DNA of 22,447 nucleotides from an uncultured beta proteobacterium (GTDB lineage Bacteria > Pseudomonadota > Gammaproteobacteria > Burkholderiales > Rhodocyclaceae): contig CAIZKA010000172.1 of NCBI GenBank assembly GCA_903933395.1, forward strand, positions 1-22,447. The letters are read 5' to 3'. Below, piece after piece: positions 6,505 through 14,107 of the stretch. The first letter of the stretch is position 1; each line of letters starts with the position of its first letter. A program made the translations under genes and the position numbers. The notes under the pieces were generated by a model. It ran no database searches and was not told where the DNA came from. It worked only from the letters and a program-made list of their open reading frames with translations.

Positions 6505-6969
6505 ATGAAAAAGCCGTTTTTGTTGCTGGCACTGGCCGGCGTCGTCGCCTTCCCGGTATGCGCACAAGGCACCATCTCTGCGAAGCAGTCCGAGGTCATG
6601 AACAAGCTTCTGGCGGTCTATGCCCAGAAGGCCAAGGTCGAGTTCAAGGAAGAGAAGGGGCGCGGAACCGCATCGGACAAGCCCTTCACGGCCGAGGACG
6701 GACGGAAGTTCTACCTCGTCCGGCGCACCTGGCAGTCGGGCGACTTCACCTGCTCGGGTTGCCATACCGAGGATCCGAAGAAGGAAGGCAAGCACATCAA
6801 GACCAAGTTGCCCATCAAGCCGCTGGCGCCTTCGGCCAATCCCGAACGCTTTGTCGATGCCAATATAGTGGAAGCCAACTTCACGGCGCACTGCATGGAT
6901 CTTCACGAAAGGGATTGCACTGCCTACGAAAAAGGCAATCTCATTACCTATCTGAAGTCAGTGAAGTAA
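6505..6969 (+). CDS. Secreted DUF1924 (SHP-like) c-type cytochrome
   Basis: A 154-residue protein with a Sec signal peptide (MKKPFLLLALAGVVAFPVCA, cut likely after residue 20) and a single haem-binding motif C83-SG-C86-H87. The sequence around it (DFTCSGCHTEDPKKEGKH, IKPLAPSANPERFVD, then C130 and C138 before YEKGNLITYLKSV) matches DUF1924, the family of the Rhodobacter sphaeroides haem protein SHP. SHP is a high-spin cytochrome with an Asn sixth ligand that can bind O2 or NO; the two C-terminal Cys probably form a disulfide. Such genes often sit with a dihaem cytochrome and a cytochrome b561; neither is here. AGGAG lies 6 bases before ATG. The perfect FNR box upstream suggests low-oxygen induction. 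Confidence 0.85.
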   Translation: MKKPFLLLALAGVVAFPVCAQGTISAKQSEVMNKLLAVYAQKAKVEFKEEKGRGTASDKPFTAEDGRKFYLVRRTWQSGDFTCSGCHTEDPKKEGKHIKTKLPIKPLAPSANPERFVDANIVEANFTAHCMDLHERDCTAYEKGNLITYLKSVK

Positions 6970-7007
6970 AACCCGGTTCAACGAATCCGGGAGGGGCTTG
7001 CGGCACG

Positions 7008-7778
7008 CTAAGCCGCCAGCCCGTCGTATACCAGCTTCATCCCCGCCGCGAGCAGCGTCCAGGCGGTGACCAGGTTGAAGCCGCGCATGTCGACGGCGTG
7101 CAGCAGGCGGTAGCCGAGGAAATAGCCGAGCGGGATCACCGGCGCCAGCAGCAGCGAGACGCCGAGGTTCGACAGGTCGATCAGGCCGAGCTGGGCGTAG
7201 GGCCCGAGCTTGGCGAAATTCACCACCGAAAAGAAGATCACCGTGGTGCCGACCAGGCGCATCTTGTCCATGTTCTGCGGCATCAGGTATTGCATGATCG
7301 GCGGACCGCCGGCATGCGAGACGAAGCTGGTGAAGCCGGCGACCGCGCTCCAGGCGATGCCGGGGCCAAGAGTCGGCGCTGACGATACGGCGTGGGCGGC
7401 GCTGCGCGCGGCGCGGAAGCGGTCGATGGCGAAGGCCATGGCCTCGATGCCGATCAGCAGCTTGATCCAGCGTCCGTCGACATGGCCGAAGGTGAGCCAC
7501 CCGAGCGCGATGCCGATCATGGCGCCGGGCAGGATGATGCGCAGGTTGGCCGGATCGGCGCGGCCGCGAAACACCACCAGGCCGATGACGTCGATCGCCA
7601 GCAGGATCGGCAGCATCACCGCGGCGGCGAAGGGTGCCGATACGGCTAAAGCCATCAGCGGCACGCCGAGGCTGCCGGCGGCGCCGCCGAAGCCGGCCTT
7701 GGACATGCCGAACAGCAGCGTGGCGGCAATCGCGAGGAGCCAGAAGGCGACGGGCAGGGTGGCGGCGTGGTCGAACAT
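7008..7778 (-). CDS. TSUP-family (TauE/SafE) membrane exporter
   Basis: A 256-residue integral membrane protein with about eight hydrophobic segments. The N-terminal MSKAGFGGAAGSLGVPLMAL and the mid-protein AVAGFTSFVSHAGGPPIMQY are the two duplicated TSUP signatures (G(x)GG repeats, with the conserved H-AGGPP..Y). Family members export sulfite, sulfoacetate, taurine-derived anions and other organic acids across the inner membrane; the substrate here cannot be told. It lies on the same strand as the hox operon, 140 bases after hoxW, with an AT-rich palindrome in the gap, so it is probably its own transcription unit. Its 3' end faces the cytochrome gene. Confidence 0.85.
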   Translation of the reverse strand: MFDHAATLPVAFWLLAIAATLLFGMSKAGFGGAAGSLGVPLMALAVSAPFAAAVMLPILLAIDVIGLVVFRGRADPANLRIILPGAMIGIALGWLTFGHVDGRWIKLLIGIEAMAFAIDRFRAARSAAHAVSSAPTLGPGIAWSAVAGFTSFVSHAGGPPIMQYLMPQNMDKMRLVGTTVIFFSVVNFAKLGPYAQLGLIDLSNLGVSLLLAPVIPLGYFLGYRLLHAVDMRGFNLVTAWTLLAAGMKLVYDGLAA

Positions 7779-7857
7779 TCGCCAATGATCGCTCAGAGCA
7801 TGTGAATAAATCTACTGCGCGTGCCGGATCGGGGCTTGGGCGGTGCTCGCTATCCTC

Positions 7858-7875
7858 ACATATAACAACATATGT
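7858..7875. promoter_or_regulatory. AT-rich inverted repeat before the TSUP exporter
   Basis: ACATAT-aacaac-ATATGT is a perfect 6+6+6 inverted repeat in an otherwise GC-rich gap, centred 88 bases upstream of the exporter ATG. It could be an operator. AT-rich palindromes are used by ArsR-type sulfur and metal sensors, but no regulator gene is adjacent, so the assignment is speculative. Confidence 0.35.
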
Positions 7876-7918
7876 TCCGGTAGCTGCGCTCCGGCCGCAC
7901 CCCGCTGCGGCCCGCTCG

Positions 7919-8401
7919 CTACGATTTCCTCACAAGCTCTCGGTCTTCGCCGGCGATCCAGTCGACTGCCGCGAGCAGGGCGGCTTTCAGGTTCTCCTCG
8001 GCGGCTGCGCCGAGTGGCTCGCCCAGTTCGAAGCGCTCGCCGCGGATCGCCAGCAGCCAGCATGGAGGCGGCGCACCGTCCTCGATGTCGGCATAGACCT
8101 TGAGCACGGCCTGCGGGCTCATGGCGTGGGTGGTGAAGCTGGCGTCGCGCGCGGCTTCGATGCGGGTCAGAGAGCACGGCGCCGGGGCATCCAGGCTGGC
8201 ATCGACGAAGAGCACGCGGGAGCGGCCTTGCAGGTCCAGCGCGTGTTCCACCTGCAGTTGGAAATCGGTGAGGCACTCGACCTCACCCCATTCGGGGTGG
8301 CGCACGGCGAGCGACGTGAAATGCTCGACGAACAGCGGTCCCAACGCATCGTCGCCGCGGCTGGGATTGCCCCAGCCGAAGATCAGGGTCGGTGCGGTCA
8401 A
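7919..8401 (-). CDS. hoxW: Hydrogenase maturation endopeptidase HoxW
   Basis: A 160-residue HyaD/HybD-type protease. It should remove the C-terminal extension of HoxH once nickel has been inserted, letting the large subunit fold around the NiFe site and join HoxY. The family's N-terminal motif FGWGNPSRGDDALGP (residues 8-22) is intact, as are the later nickel-contact positions: Asp in VDASL (D68) and His in TTHAMSP (H92). The gene overlaps hoxH by four bases as TTGA, so translation starts on TTG and is coupled to hoxH. No ATG fits. Being in the hox operon and matching the soluble-hydrogenase class, it is assigned as HoxW rather than HyaD. Confidence 0.9.
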   Translation of the reverse strand: MTAPTLIFGWGNPSRGDDALGPLFVEHFTSLAVRHPEWGEVECLTDFQLQVEHALDLQGRSRVLFVDASLDAPAPCSLTRIEAARDASFTTHAMSPQAVLKVYADIEDGAPPPCWLLAIRGERFELGEPLGAAAEENLKAALLAAVDWIAGEDRELVRKS

Positions 8402-9888
8402 GAAACGTCGCGAATCAAGCCGCGATGGTCGCGTGTCGCTGCGTCGATCACCGTACCGTCAGCGCCGACTATTGCGACCTCGAGCGGCATCTGCCCCAGC
8501 GCATGGGTGGCGCAGGAGAGGCAGGGATCGAAGGCGCGGATGGCGATCTCGATGTGGTTGAGCAGGCCTTCGGTGATCTCGACGCCGTCGATGTACTGCC
8601 TGGCCACTTCGCGCACCGCCGTGTTCATGGCCTGGTTGTTGTGCGTGGTGGAGACGATCAGGTTGGCGCGGATAACCTGGTCGTTTTCATCGACGCGGTA
8701 GTGGTGGATCAGCGTGCCGCGCGGGGCTTCGATGACGCCGACGCCGCGTTCCTGGCGTTCGCCGGTCGCCATCAGGTCGCCACCTGTAATGTCGTCGTCG
8801 TGGAGCAGGTCCTTGATGGTTTCGGCGGCGTGGAGCATTTCGATCATGCGTGCCCAGTGGTAGCCGAGCGTCGCGCCGGTAGCGCTGCCGCCGTCGAAGG
8901 CCATGAATTCCTCGCGTTCCTTGTCCGCCAGCGGCGTCGGGATGCTGTCGCAGAGTGTGACGCGGGACAAGGGGCCGACGCGGTAGGAACCGTCATCGGG
9001 GCCCAGCGACTTGAAGAAGGGAAACTTCATGTAGGACCAGGGCTTGACGTCCTCGGCGATGACATCCCAGTAGCGGCCGTAATTGAAATGGTCGAACAGG
9101 GTCTTGCCGTCGGCATCGCGTGCGCGCAGGCCGCCGTGGTAGAGGTCCATCGCACCGTCGGGGCTGACCAGGCACATGCCCGCCGAGCGGAAGCGGCCGA
9201 AGGCGTTGTACTCGACCAGATTCTGCTCGAACAATTGCCGGATCATGCCGACGGCGTCGCGACTCCAGGCCACCATCTGATAGGCATCCTTGAGCAGTTC
9301 GGCGCGCTCGCCGGCAGTGAGCGACTTGTTCACGCCGCCGGGAACCGAGCCGGTGCCATGCACGCGCTTGCCGGCGGTCATGCGGATTACTTCCTGGCCG
9401 TACTTGCGCAACAGCACGCCTTTCTTCGCAATCTCGGGATGCGCGGCGACGACGCCGACGATGTTGCGCTTCGCCATGTCGGAGCCGAAACCGAACAGGA
9501 GGTCGGGCGAGGCCAGATGGAAGAAGTGCAGGGCGTGGGATTGCAGGATCTGGCCGGCATGCATCAGGCGGCGGATTTTTTCCGCGGTCGGCGTCAGTTG
9601 CTTGACGCCCAGCATCATGTCCAGTGCCTTCGAGGCGGCGAGGTGGTGCGACACCGGGCAGATGCCGCACAGGCGCTGCACCATGACCGGTACTTCCCAG
9701 TAGGGGCGGCCCTGGATGAACTTCTCGAAGCCGCGGAATTCGACGATGTGCAGGCGCACCTGATGCACCTTGTTGTCGGCGTCGAGCAGGATGGTGACCT
9801 TGCCGTGGCCCTCGACCCGCGAGACGGGATCGATGGCGACGCGGCGCAGTTTCTCGGGGGATGTGGCGGTTTCCAGTTCGAATGTCAT
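8398..9888 (-). CDS. hoxH: NAD+-reducing hydrogenase large subunit HoxH
   Basis: The 496-residue catalytic subunit of a group 3d bidirectional [NiFe] hydrogenase, which with HoxY splits H2 in the cytoplasm. L1 is RLCGICPVSHH (C74, C77) and L2 is DPCLSCATHALG (C456, C459), giving the four Cys ligands of the Ni-Fe centre; RVEGHG (E26) near the N-terminus is the conserved proton-path Glu. Known processing in this class is between His and Ala of CATH/ALG, which would release residues 463-496, a 34-residue extension, by HoxW. It starts 7 bases after the hoxY stop and overlaps hoxW. The length and motifs look fully functional. Confidence 0.96.
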   Translation of the reverse strand: MTFELETATSPEKLRRVAIDPVSRVEGHGKVTILLDADNKVHQVRLHIVEFRGFEKFIQGRPYWEVPVMVQRLCGICPVSHHLAASKALDMMLGVKQLTPTAEKIRRLMHAGQILQSHALHFFHLASPDLLFGFGSDMAKRNIVGVVAAHPEIAKKGVLLRKYGQEVIRMTAGKRVHGTGSVPGGVNKSLTAGERAELLKDAYQMVAWSRDAVGMIRQLFEQNLVEYNAFGRFRSAGMCLVSPDGAMDLYHGGLRARDADGKTLFDHFNYGRYWDVIAEDVKPWSYMKFPFFKSLGPDDGSYRVGPLSRVTLCDSIPTPLADKEREEFMAFDGGSATGATLGYHWARMIEMLHAAETIKDLLHDDDITGGDLMATGERQERGVGVIEAPRGTLIHHYRVDENDQVIRANLIVSTTHNNQAMNTAVREVARQYIDGVEITEGLLNHIEIAIRAFDPCLSCATHALGQMPLEVAIVGADGTVIDAATRDHRGLIRDVS

Positions 9889-9895
9889 GGCGATT

Positions 9896-10465
9896 TCAAT
9901 CGTAGTGAAGCAGGCCGTGGCCTAGGGTCGGCGTGCGGCCGGCGAGCAGGTCGGTCAGCAGTTTCCAGATGGCGTCGGCCGGCGGCGGGCAGCCGGGCAG
10001 GAAGTAATCGACCTTGACCACTTCGTGGATCGGGTGCACCTGGTTCAGCGGCAATGGCAGTTCCGGATCATTGGGAATACCGCCATGGGACAGTCCGGCC
10101 TCGGTCTGGTACACCTCTTCGAGGATGTCGCGCAGGTCGAGGTGGTTGCGCTGTGCCGGCAGGCCGCCGTTGATGGCGCAGGCGCCGACGGCGACGATGA
10201 TTTTGCAGTTGCTGCGGAACTCGCGCAGCACGTGAACGTTCTCGGCGTTGCACAGCCCGCCTTCAATGAGGCCGAGGTCGCAGGGCCCGCAGTGCTTGAT
10301 GTCGGTCAGCGGCGAACGGTCGAATTCGATCAGGTCGAGCAGCTTGATGATGCGCTCGTCGATGTCGAGGAAGGACATGTGGCAACCGAAACAGCCGGCG
10401 AGGCTGGTGGTGGCGACCTTCAATTTTTTCGCCGCAACAGGTGCAGCATTCATCGGCCCGTTCAT
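9896..10465 (-). CDS. hoxY: NAD+-reducing hydrogenase small subunit HoxY
   Basis: A 189-residue protein that carries the proximal [4Fe-4S] cluster and passes electrons from HoxH to the HoxFU diaphorase. Like all HoxY proteins it is much shorter than membrane-bound hydrogenase small subunits, with no Tat signal and no medial or distal cluster domain, fitting a cytoplasmic enzyme. Cluster ligands can be read in SLAGCFGCHMSFLD (C25, C28), VAVGACAING (C96) and FLPGCPPPADAIW (C159). HKHCGPC-like residues around C59 and C62 and the EGGLCN motif are also present. ATG 10465 overlaps the hoxU stop as ATGA; the next ATG at 10453 is an alternative. Confidence 0.95.
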   Translation of the reverse strand: MNGPMNAAPVAAKKLKVATTSLAGCFGCHMSFLDIDERIIKLLDLIEFDRSPLTDIKHCGPCDLGLIEGGLCNAENVHVLREFRSNCKIIVAVGACAINGGLPAQRNHLDLRDILEEVYQTEAGLSHGGIPNDPELPLPLNQVHPIHEVVKVDYFLPGCPPPADAIWKLLTDLLAGRTPTLGHGLLHYD

Positions 10466-11178
10466 GCTGTCGGCTCCTTGACCTGTTCGTTGATCGGCGT
10501 TTTGTCGTAGCGCCGGTCGCCGATGGGCACGGCGAAGCCCTTGCGCTTCTTCAGGATTACCCCCACCGGGCAGATGTTGGCGGCGCGGTCGGAGAGCGCG
10601 AAGTCGGTGTCGGCCAGCCGGCCCGATTCGCTGTTGATGTGGATGCGGCGGCCGAGGATGCCGCGCCCGCCCATGGCGAAGACGTTCTTGCCGTCTACCT
10701 CGCGCGAGGCCGTGACGCACAGGCTGCACATGATGCAGCGGTTGAAGTCGAGCAGGATGTCGGGATGCGAGGCATCAACCGGGCGGTCGGGATAGAACAT
10801 GTCGAAGTGCGGCGACATCATCTTCAACTCGTAGGCCGTGGCCTGCAGCGCGCAGTCGCCGCTTTTCTCGCAGGACGGGCAGAAGTGGTTGCCTTCGACG
10901 AAGAACATCTGCAGCATGGTGCGCCGCTTGTCGTCGAGCTCGGCGGTGCGGTTTTCGACCGTCATGCCGGCCTGCGCTTCCATGGTGCAACTGGAACCGA
11001 AGCGGCCATTGACTTTGACGGTACACAGCTTGCAGGAGCCGTGCGCGGGGAAATCCGGATGCCAGCACAGGTGCGGGATATACACGCCCGCCGCCTTGGC
11101 GGCCTGCATGATGGTCTGCCCCGGCGTGAAGGGAAGGTCTTCGCCGTCAAGCTGGAAGCTGTTGTTGGTGTCGTTCAT
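10462..11178 (-). CDS. hoxU: Diaphorase iron-sulfur subunit HoxU
   Basis: A 238-residue NuoG-like (N-terminal part) protein that wires HoxF to HoxY. Ligands visible in order: a plant-type [2Fe-2S] site C38, C49, C52, C64 (PHLCWHPDFPAHGSCKLC and SSC); the Nqo3-type site with H98, C100, C103, C109 (NHFCPSCEKSGDC); and a [4Fe-4S] site C148, C151, C154 plus C203 (CIMCSLC and ICPVG). This is the standard set for HoxU. The ATG overlaps the hoxF stop, and the stop overlaps the hoxY start, both as ATGA. The C-terminus RRYDKTPINEQVKEPTA is short and typical. Confidence 0.95.
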   Translation of the reverse strand: MNDTNNSFQLDGEDLPFTPGQTIMQAAKAAGVYIPHLCWHPDFPAHGSCKLCTVKVNGRFGSSCTMEAQAGMTVENRTAELDDKRRTMLQMFFVEGNHFCPSCEKSGDCALQATAYELKMMSPHFDMFYPDRPVDASHPDILLDFNRCIMCSLCVTASREVDGKNVFAMGGRGILGRRIHINSESGRLADTDFALSDRAANICPVGVILKKRKGFAVPIGDRRYDKTPINEQVKEPTA

Positions 11179-12974
11179 ACCTCTGCCTCGTTTGAAAGGT
11201 GCGCGCCGGCGTCGTCGCGGCCCGTCATCTGCCGCGCCTCGGAAAGTGCCGCATCGAGATCGAAGGCCGGCTCGTAGTCGAGCGACTGCAGACGGCGTTC
11301 GTAGGCGGGGCGGAACTTGTTGAGGGTGTCGAACACCGGGTTGCACGCGCTGTTGCCCAGGCCGCAATGGCTGGCCCCCTGCATCAGGCGGTGCAGCTTG
11401 AACAGTTCGTTGATGTCGTAGGGCGAACCATGGCCACGGGAAATCTTGTCCATCATGTTCTTCACCAGGGTCGTGCCGACGCGGCAGGGTGTGCAGAAGC
11501 CGCAGGACTCGTGGGCGAAGAAGTGGGCGAAATTGCGCGCCACCTCGAACATGTCGCGCGTGTCGTCGAAGATCATGAAGGCACCGGCCGTGGGCAGGTC
11601 CTCGAAGGCGATGCGACGGCCGAATTCCTCGGCGGCGACGCAGATGCCCGATGGCCCGGAAATCTGCACCGCCTGCGAATCGGTGGCGCCGCAGTCGTCG
11701 AGCACCTGACGCACGCTGACGCCGTAGGGATATTCGTAAATGCCCGGCCGCTCGCAATCGCCGCTGACCGACAGCAGCTTGGTGCCGGCGGATTTTTCCG
11801 TGCCGTGCTGCGCATACCATGCACCGCCATGAGTGGCGATCAGGCAGGCGGCGGCCAGGGTTTCGACGTTATTTACCGTCGTCGGCTGGTCGAGATAGCC
11901 GCAGGTGACGGGGAAGGGCGGGCGGATGCGCGGCCGGCCCGGTTTGCCTTCCAGCGATTCGATCAGCGCCGATTCCTCTCCGCAGATGTAGGCGCCGGCG
12001 CCGAGATGGATCTCGATGTCGAACTCGAAATCGCTGCCGAGGATGTTCCTGCCCAGCAATTTCTCCGCTCGCCGTGCCGCCAGCGCCGACTCCAGGGGTT
12101 CCAGCATGTAACGGTACTCACCGCGCAGGTAGATGAGGCCCTTCTTCGCGCCGACCACCAGGGCGGCGATGCTCATGCCCTCGAACACCATGCTGGAGTA
12201 CGAAGTCAGCAGCACGCGATCCTTGAAGGTGCCCGGCTCGCCTTCGTCGGCGTTGCAGACCACGTAATGTGCCGGATTTGGGCCATGGCCTGCCGCATTG
12301 CGGCAGGCATCCCATTTCAGTCCAGTGGAGAAGCCGGCACCGCCACGCCCCCTCAGTTTGCCGCCCTTGATTTCGTCCAGCATGGCCTGCGGCCCGCGTT
12401 CCAGCGCGGCCTTCAGCGCCTGGCCCGGCTTCAACTCATTCCCCAGCAGGATGTCCTTGCGGCGGATGTTGTCCTCCACCGCGAACCATTCGGCCGGCCA
12501 TTCGGCCACGGGCTTCTCCTCGCGGATGAGGCCGACCATTTCACCGAGGCGCCCGTGGGTCATTTGCGGAATGGCCCGGTAATTCACCAGCACAGCCGGG
12601 CCCTGGTCGCACATGCCGGTGCAGGACGTGGTATTGACGCTGACCAGGCCGTCTTCGGAGACGCGGCCGGGTTCGAGCCAGAGCTTCTTGCACATCGCGT
12701 CCATCAGTTCGGCATTGCCGAGCATGCGGTCGGTGATGTTGTCCGACCAGAGCACGCAGTATTTGCCGCGCGGCCGGGTATGGAAGAAGCTGTAGAAGGA
12801 GGCCGTGCCACTGACCATGGCGCGCGGCCAGCCGATGCCTTCGGCTACGCGCGTCAAGGTCGCCGGAGAAAGCCAGCCCAGCTGCTCCTGAACTTCGCGC
12901 AGGATCTGCACCAGGCGCGTGCCGTCGCGGCGGTGACGGTCGAGTACGGTGTCTATGGCATGGTTATCGGACAT
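11175..12974 (-). CDS. hoxF: NAD+-reducing hydrogenase diaphorase subunit HoxF
   Basis: A 599-residue fusion of NuoE-like (about 1-160) and NuoF-like (about 165-599) domains; it binds NAD(H) and FMN and exchanges hydride with the hydrogenase via iron-sulfur clusters. The NAD site GRGGAGFSTGLKW (209-221), FMN site NADEGEPGTFKDR (241-253) and [4Fe-4S] ligands in ESCGFCTPCRVG (C491, C494, C497) plus SHCGLG (C537) are intact. In the NuoE-like part only C118 and C122 (TTSCTGMC) and a lone C73 can be matched to the usual four-Cys [2Fe-2S] motif, so that cluster may be absent or differently held. ATG 12974 with GGGAG upstream was chosen; a longer frame to 13061 lacks family similarity. First gene of the operon. 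Confidence 0.95.
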   Translation of the reverse strand: MSDNHAIDTVLDRHRRDGTRLVQILREVQEQLGWLSPATLTRVAEGIGWPRAMVSGTASFYSFFHTRPRGKYCVLWSDNITDRMLGNAELMDAMCKKLWLEPGRVSEDGLVSVNTTSCTGMCDQGPAVLVNYRAIPQMTHGRLGEMVGLIREEKPVAEWPAEWFAVEDNIRRKDILLGNELKPGQALKAALERGPQAMLDEIKGGKLRGRGGAGFSTGLKWDACRNAAGHGPNPAHYVVCNADEGEPGTFKDRVLLTSYSSMVFEGMSIAALVVGAKKGLIYLRGEYRYMLEPLESALAARRAEKLLGRNILGSDFEFDIEIHLGAGAYICGEESALIESLEGKPGRPRIRPPFPVTCGYLDQPTTVNNVETLAAACLIATHGGAWYAQHGTEKSAGTKLLSVSGDCERPGIYEYPYGVSVRQVLDDCGATDSQAVQISGPSGICVAAEEFGRRIAFEDLPTAGAFMIFDDTRDMFEVARNFAHFFAHESCGFCTPCRVGTTLVKNMMDKISRGHGSPYDINELFKLHRLMQGASHCGLGNSACNPVFDTLNKFRPAYERRLQSLDYEPAFDLDAALSEARQMTGRDDAGAHLSNEAEV

Positions 12975-13195
12975 GGATGCAAGCTCCCGTGAAATGCAAA
13001 CAAAGTACCTATTGCAATGCAGCATATCCCTCTTATTTGGCAGGGGTTTAATCCAGGTCAATACTTTGTTGTCGGGCCCGAGTCTTGCTTGCAGGAAAAG
13101 GGCCCGGAACCGGGTTTTCGGGGTGCAGGAAGATTTTCCCGATGCCCTCTGCTAGCATCCATTTTTTGTACCCTATTGAGCGCCAGACGCTTGCC
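12975..13195. promoter_or_regulatory. Divergent hoxF/HD-gene promoter region with an FNR-like box
   Basis: Read on the minus strand, 13061-13048 is TTGAC-ctgg-ATTAA, matching 8 of 10 FNR/ANR consensus positions. It is centred 80.5 bases before the hoxF ATG. A -10-like TATGCT lies at 13026-13021, which would place the box near -41 from the start site. The region also holds CGGGCCCG (13073-13080) and CCCGG-aa-CCGGG (13103-13114) palindromes of unknown role. No NikR-type box was seen here. Confidence 0.5.
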
Positions 13196-14107
13196 ATGAC
13201 CTACGACAGTCCCTTTGCCGCGCTGGGCAATACCCGTGACACCGCCGAGGTGGAGGCGCAGGTGGCGGCGATCGTCGGCAGTTTTGCGCCGGGACATGAC
13301 CTGACGCGCATCGCTGGCTCCTTCGAACTGCTCGACCGGTCCTTCGACGGCAATCTTTCCGGCTACCAGAAGCTGAAGACCCTGTATCACAACCGCACCC
13401 ATACCAACGAGGTGGTGCTTTGCACCGCGCGGATGCTGCACGGCCTGCACCTGGCAGGGCAGGGGCTGGACGGCGACCATATCGACGCGGCGCTGATCGG
13501 CGCATTGATGCACGATGTCGGCTATCTGATGAATGACGAGGAAGCCAGCGGTACCGGCGCCCAATTCACCGCCAGCCACGTCATGCGCGGCGTCGAGTTC
13601 ACGCGCCGGCACCTGACGGACTTGCCGCCGGCGCTGCTCGAAGCGACCACCAAGGTGATACTGCTTACCGACCACCGCAAACATCCCGGCTGGGTCACGT
13701 TCGACAACCTGCAGCAACAGCGGGCGGCCTATGCCACGGCGACGGCCGACCTGATCGGACAGATGGCGAACCGGGAATATCTCGAACGCGTGCTCCTGCT
13801 CTATTTCGAATTCGAGGAAGCGCAGATGGGTGGCTTCGCCGACATCCACGACCTGCTGGAAAAGACCACGGCCTTCTACCGCATGACCAAGGGCCGGCTC
13901 GATCAGGACCTGAACGGAATGTCGGTCTGCCTGGCACGGCACTTCGGCAAGCAGCAGGGTGCCGAGCGAAACTTCTACCAGGAATCGATAGACCGCAATC
14001 TCGATTATCTGGATAGTGTGGTGAAGACCGGGCGCGAGCACCGGCTAGAGCGCCTCAAGCGCGGCGGCGTAGTGGAAAAGGTACTGGACCTGAGCGCAAG
14101 TCACTGA
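13196..14107 (+). CDS. HD-domain metal-dependent phosphohydrolase-like protein coupled to nikR
   Basis: A 303-residue soluble protein starting MTYDSPFAALGN. It contains an HD-type arrangement: YHNRTHTNEV (H65, H69), ALMHDVGY (H106-D107) and a downstream Asp in TATADLIGQM (D185), the four ligands expected for a metal-dependent phosphohydrolase or phosphodiesterase. No GGDEF, HAMP or GYP motif is visible, so it is not an obvious c-di-GMP enzyme. Its TGA shares one base with the nikR ATG (TGATG), so the two are translationally coupled. It starts 221 bases from hoxF on the opposite strand. Role unknown; a link to nickel or hydrogenase control is inference from position. ATG 13196 was preferred over a frame open from 13085. 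Confidence 0.75.
   Translation: MTYDSPFAALGNTRDTAEVEAQVAAIVGSFAPGHDLTRIAGSFELLDRSFDGNLSGYQKLKTLYHNRTHTNEVVLCTARMLHGLHLAGQGLDGDHIDAALIGALMHDVGYLMNDEEASGTGAQFTASHVMRGVEFTRRHLTDLPPALLEATTKVILLTDHRKHPGWVTFDNLQQQRAAYATATADLIGQMANREYLERVLLLYFEFEEAQMGGFADIHDLLEKTTAFYRMTKGRLDQDLNGMSVCLARHFGKQQGAERNFYQESIDRNLDYLDSVVKTGREHRLERLKRGGVVEKVLDLSASH

Noticed and set aside
8392..10017. Plus-strand open frame of 541 codons over hoxH
   Set aside because: It is antisense to a gene with complete NiFe motifs; long mirror frames are common in GC-rich genes, and the translation shows no recognisable domain.
11199..12992. Plus-strand open frame of 597 codons over hoxF
   Set aside because: Mirror of hoxF, whose NAD, FMN and iron-sulfur motifs are all on the minus strand.
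12975..13061. Upstream extension of HoxF by 29 residues
   Set aside because: The added residues are unlike HoxF N-termini, and a ribosome binding site fits ATG 12974.
13181..13196. Possible sigma-54 promoter for hoxF, minus strand TGGCAAGCGTCTGGCG
   Set aside because: Two mismatches at key positions, more than 200 bases from hoxF, and it overlaps the start codon of the HD gene; the FNR-like promoter is better placed.
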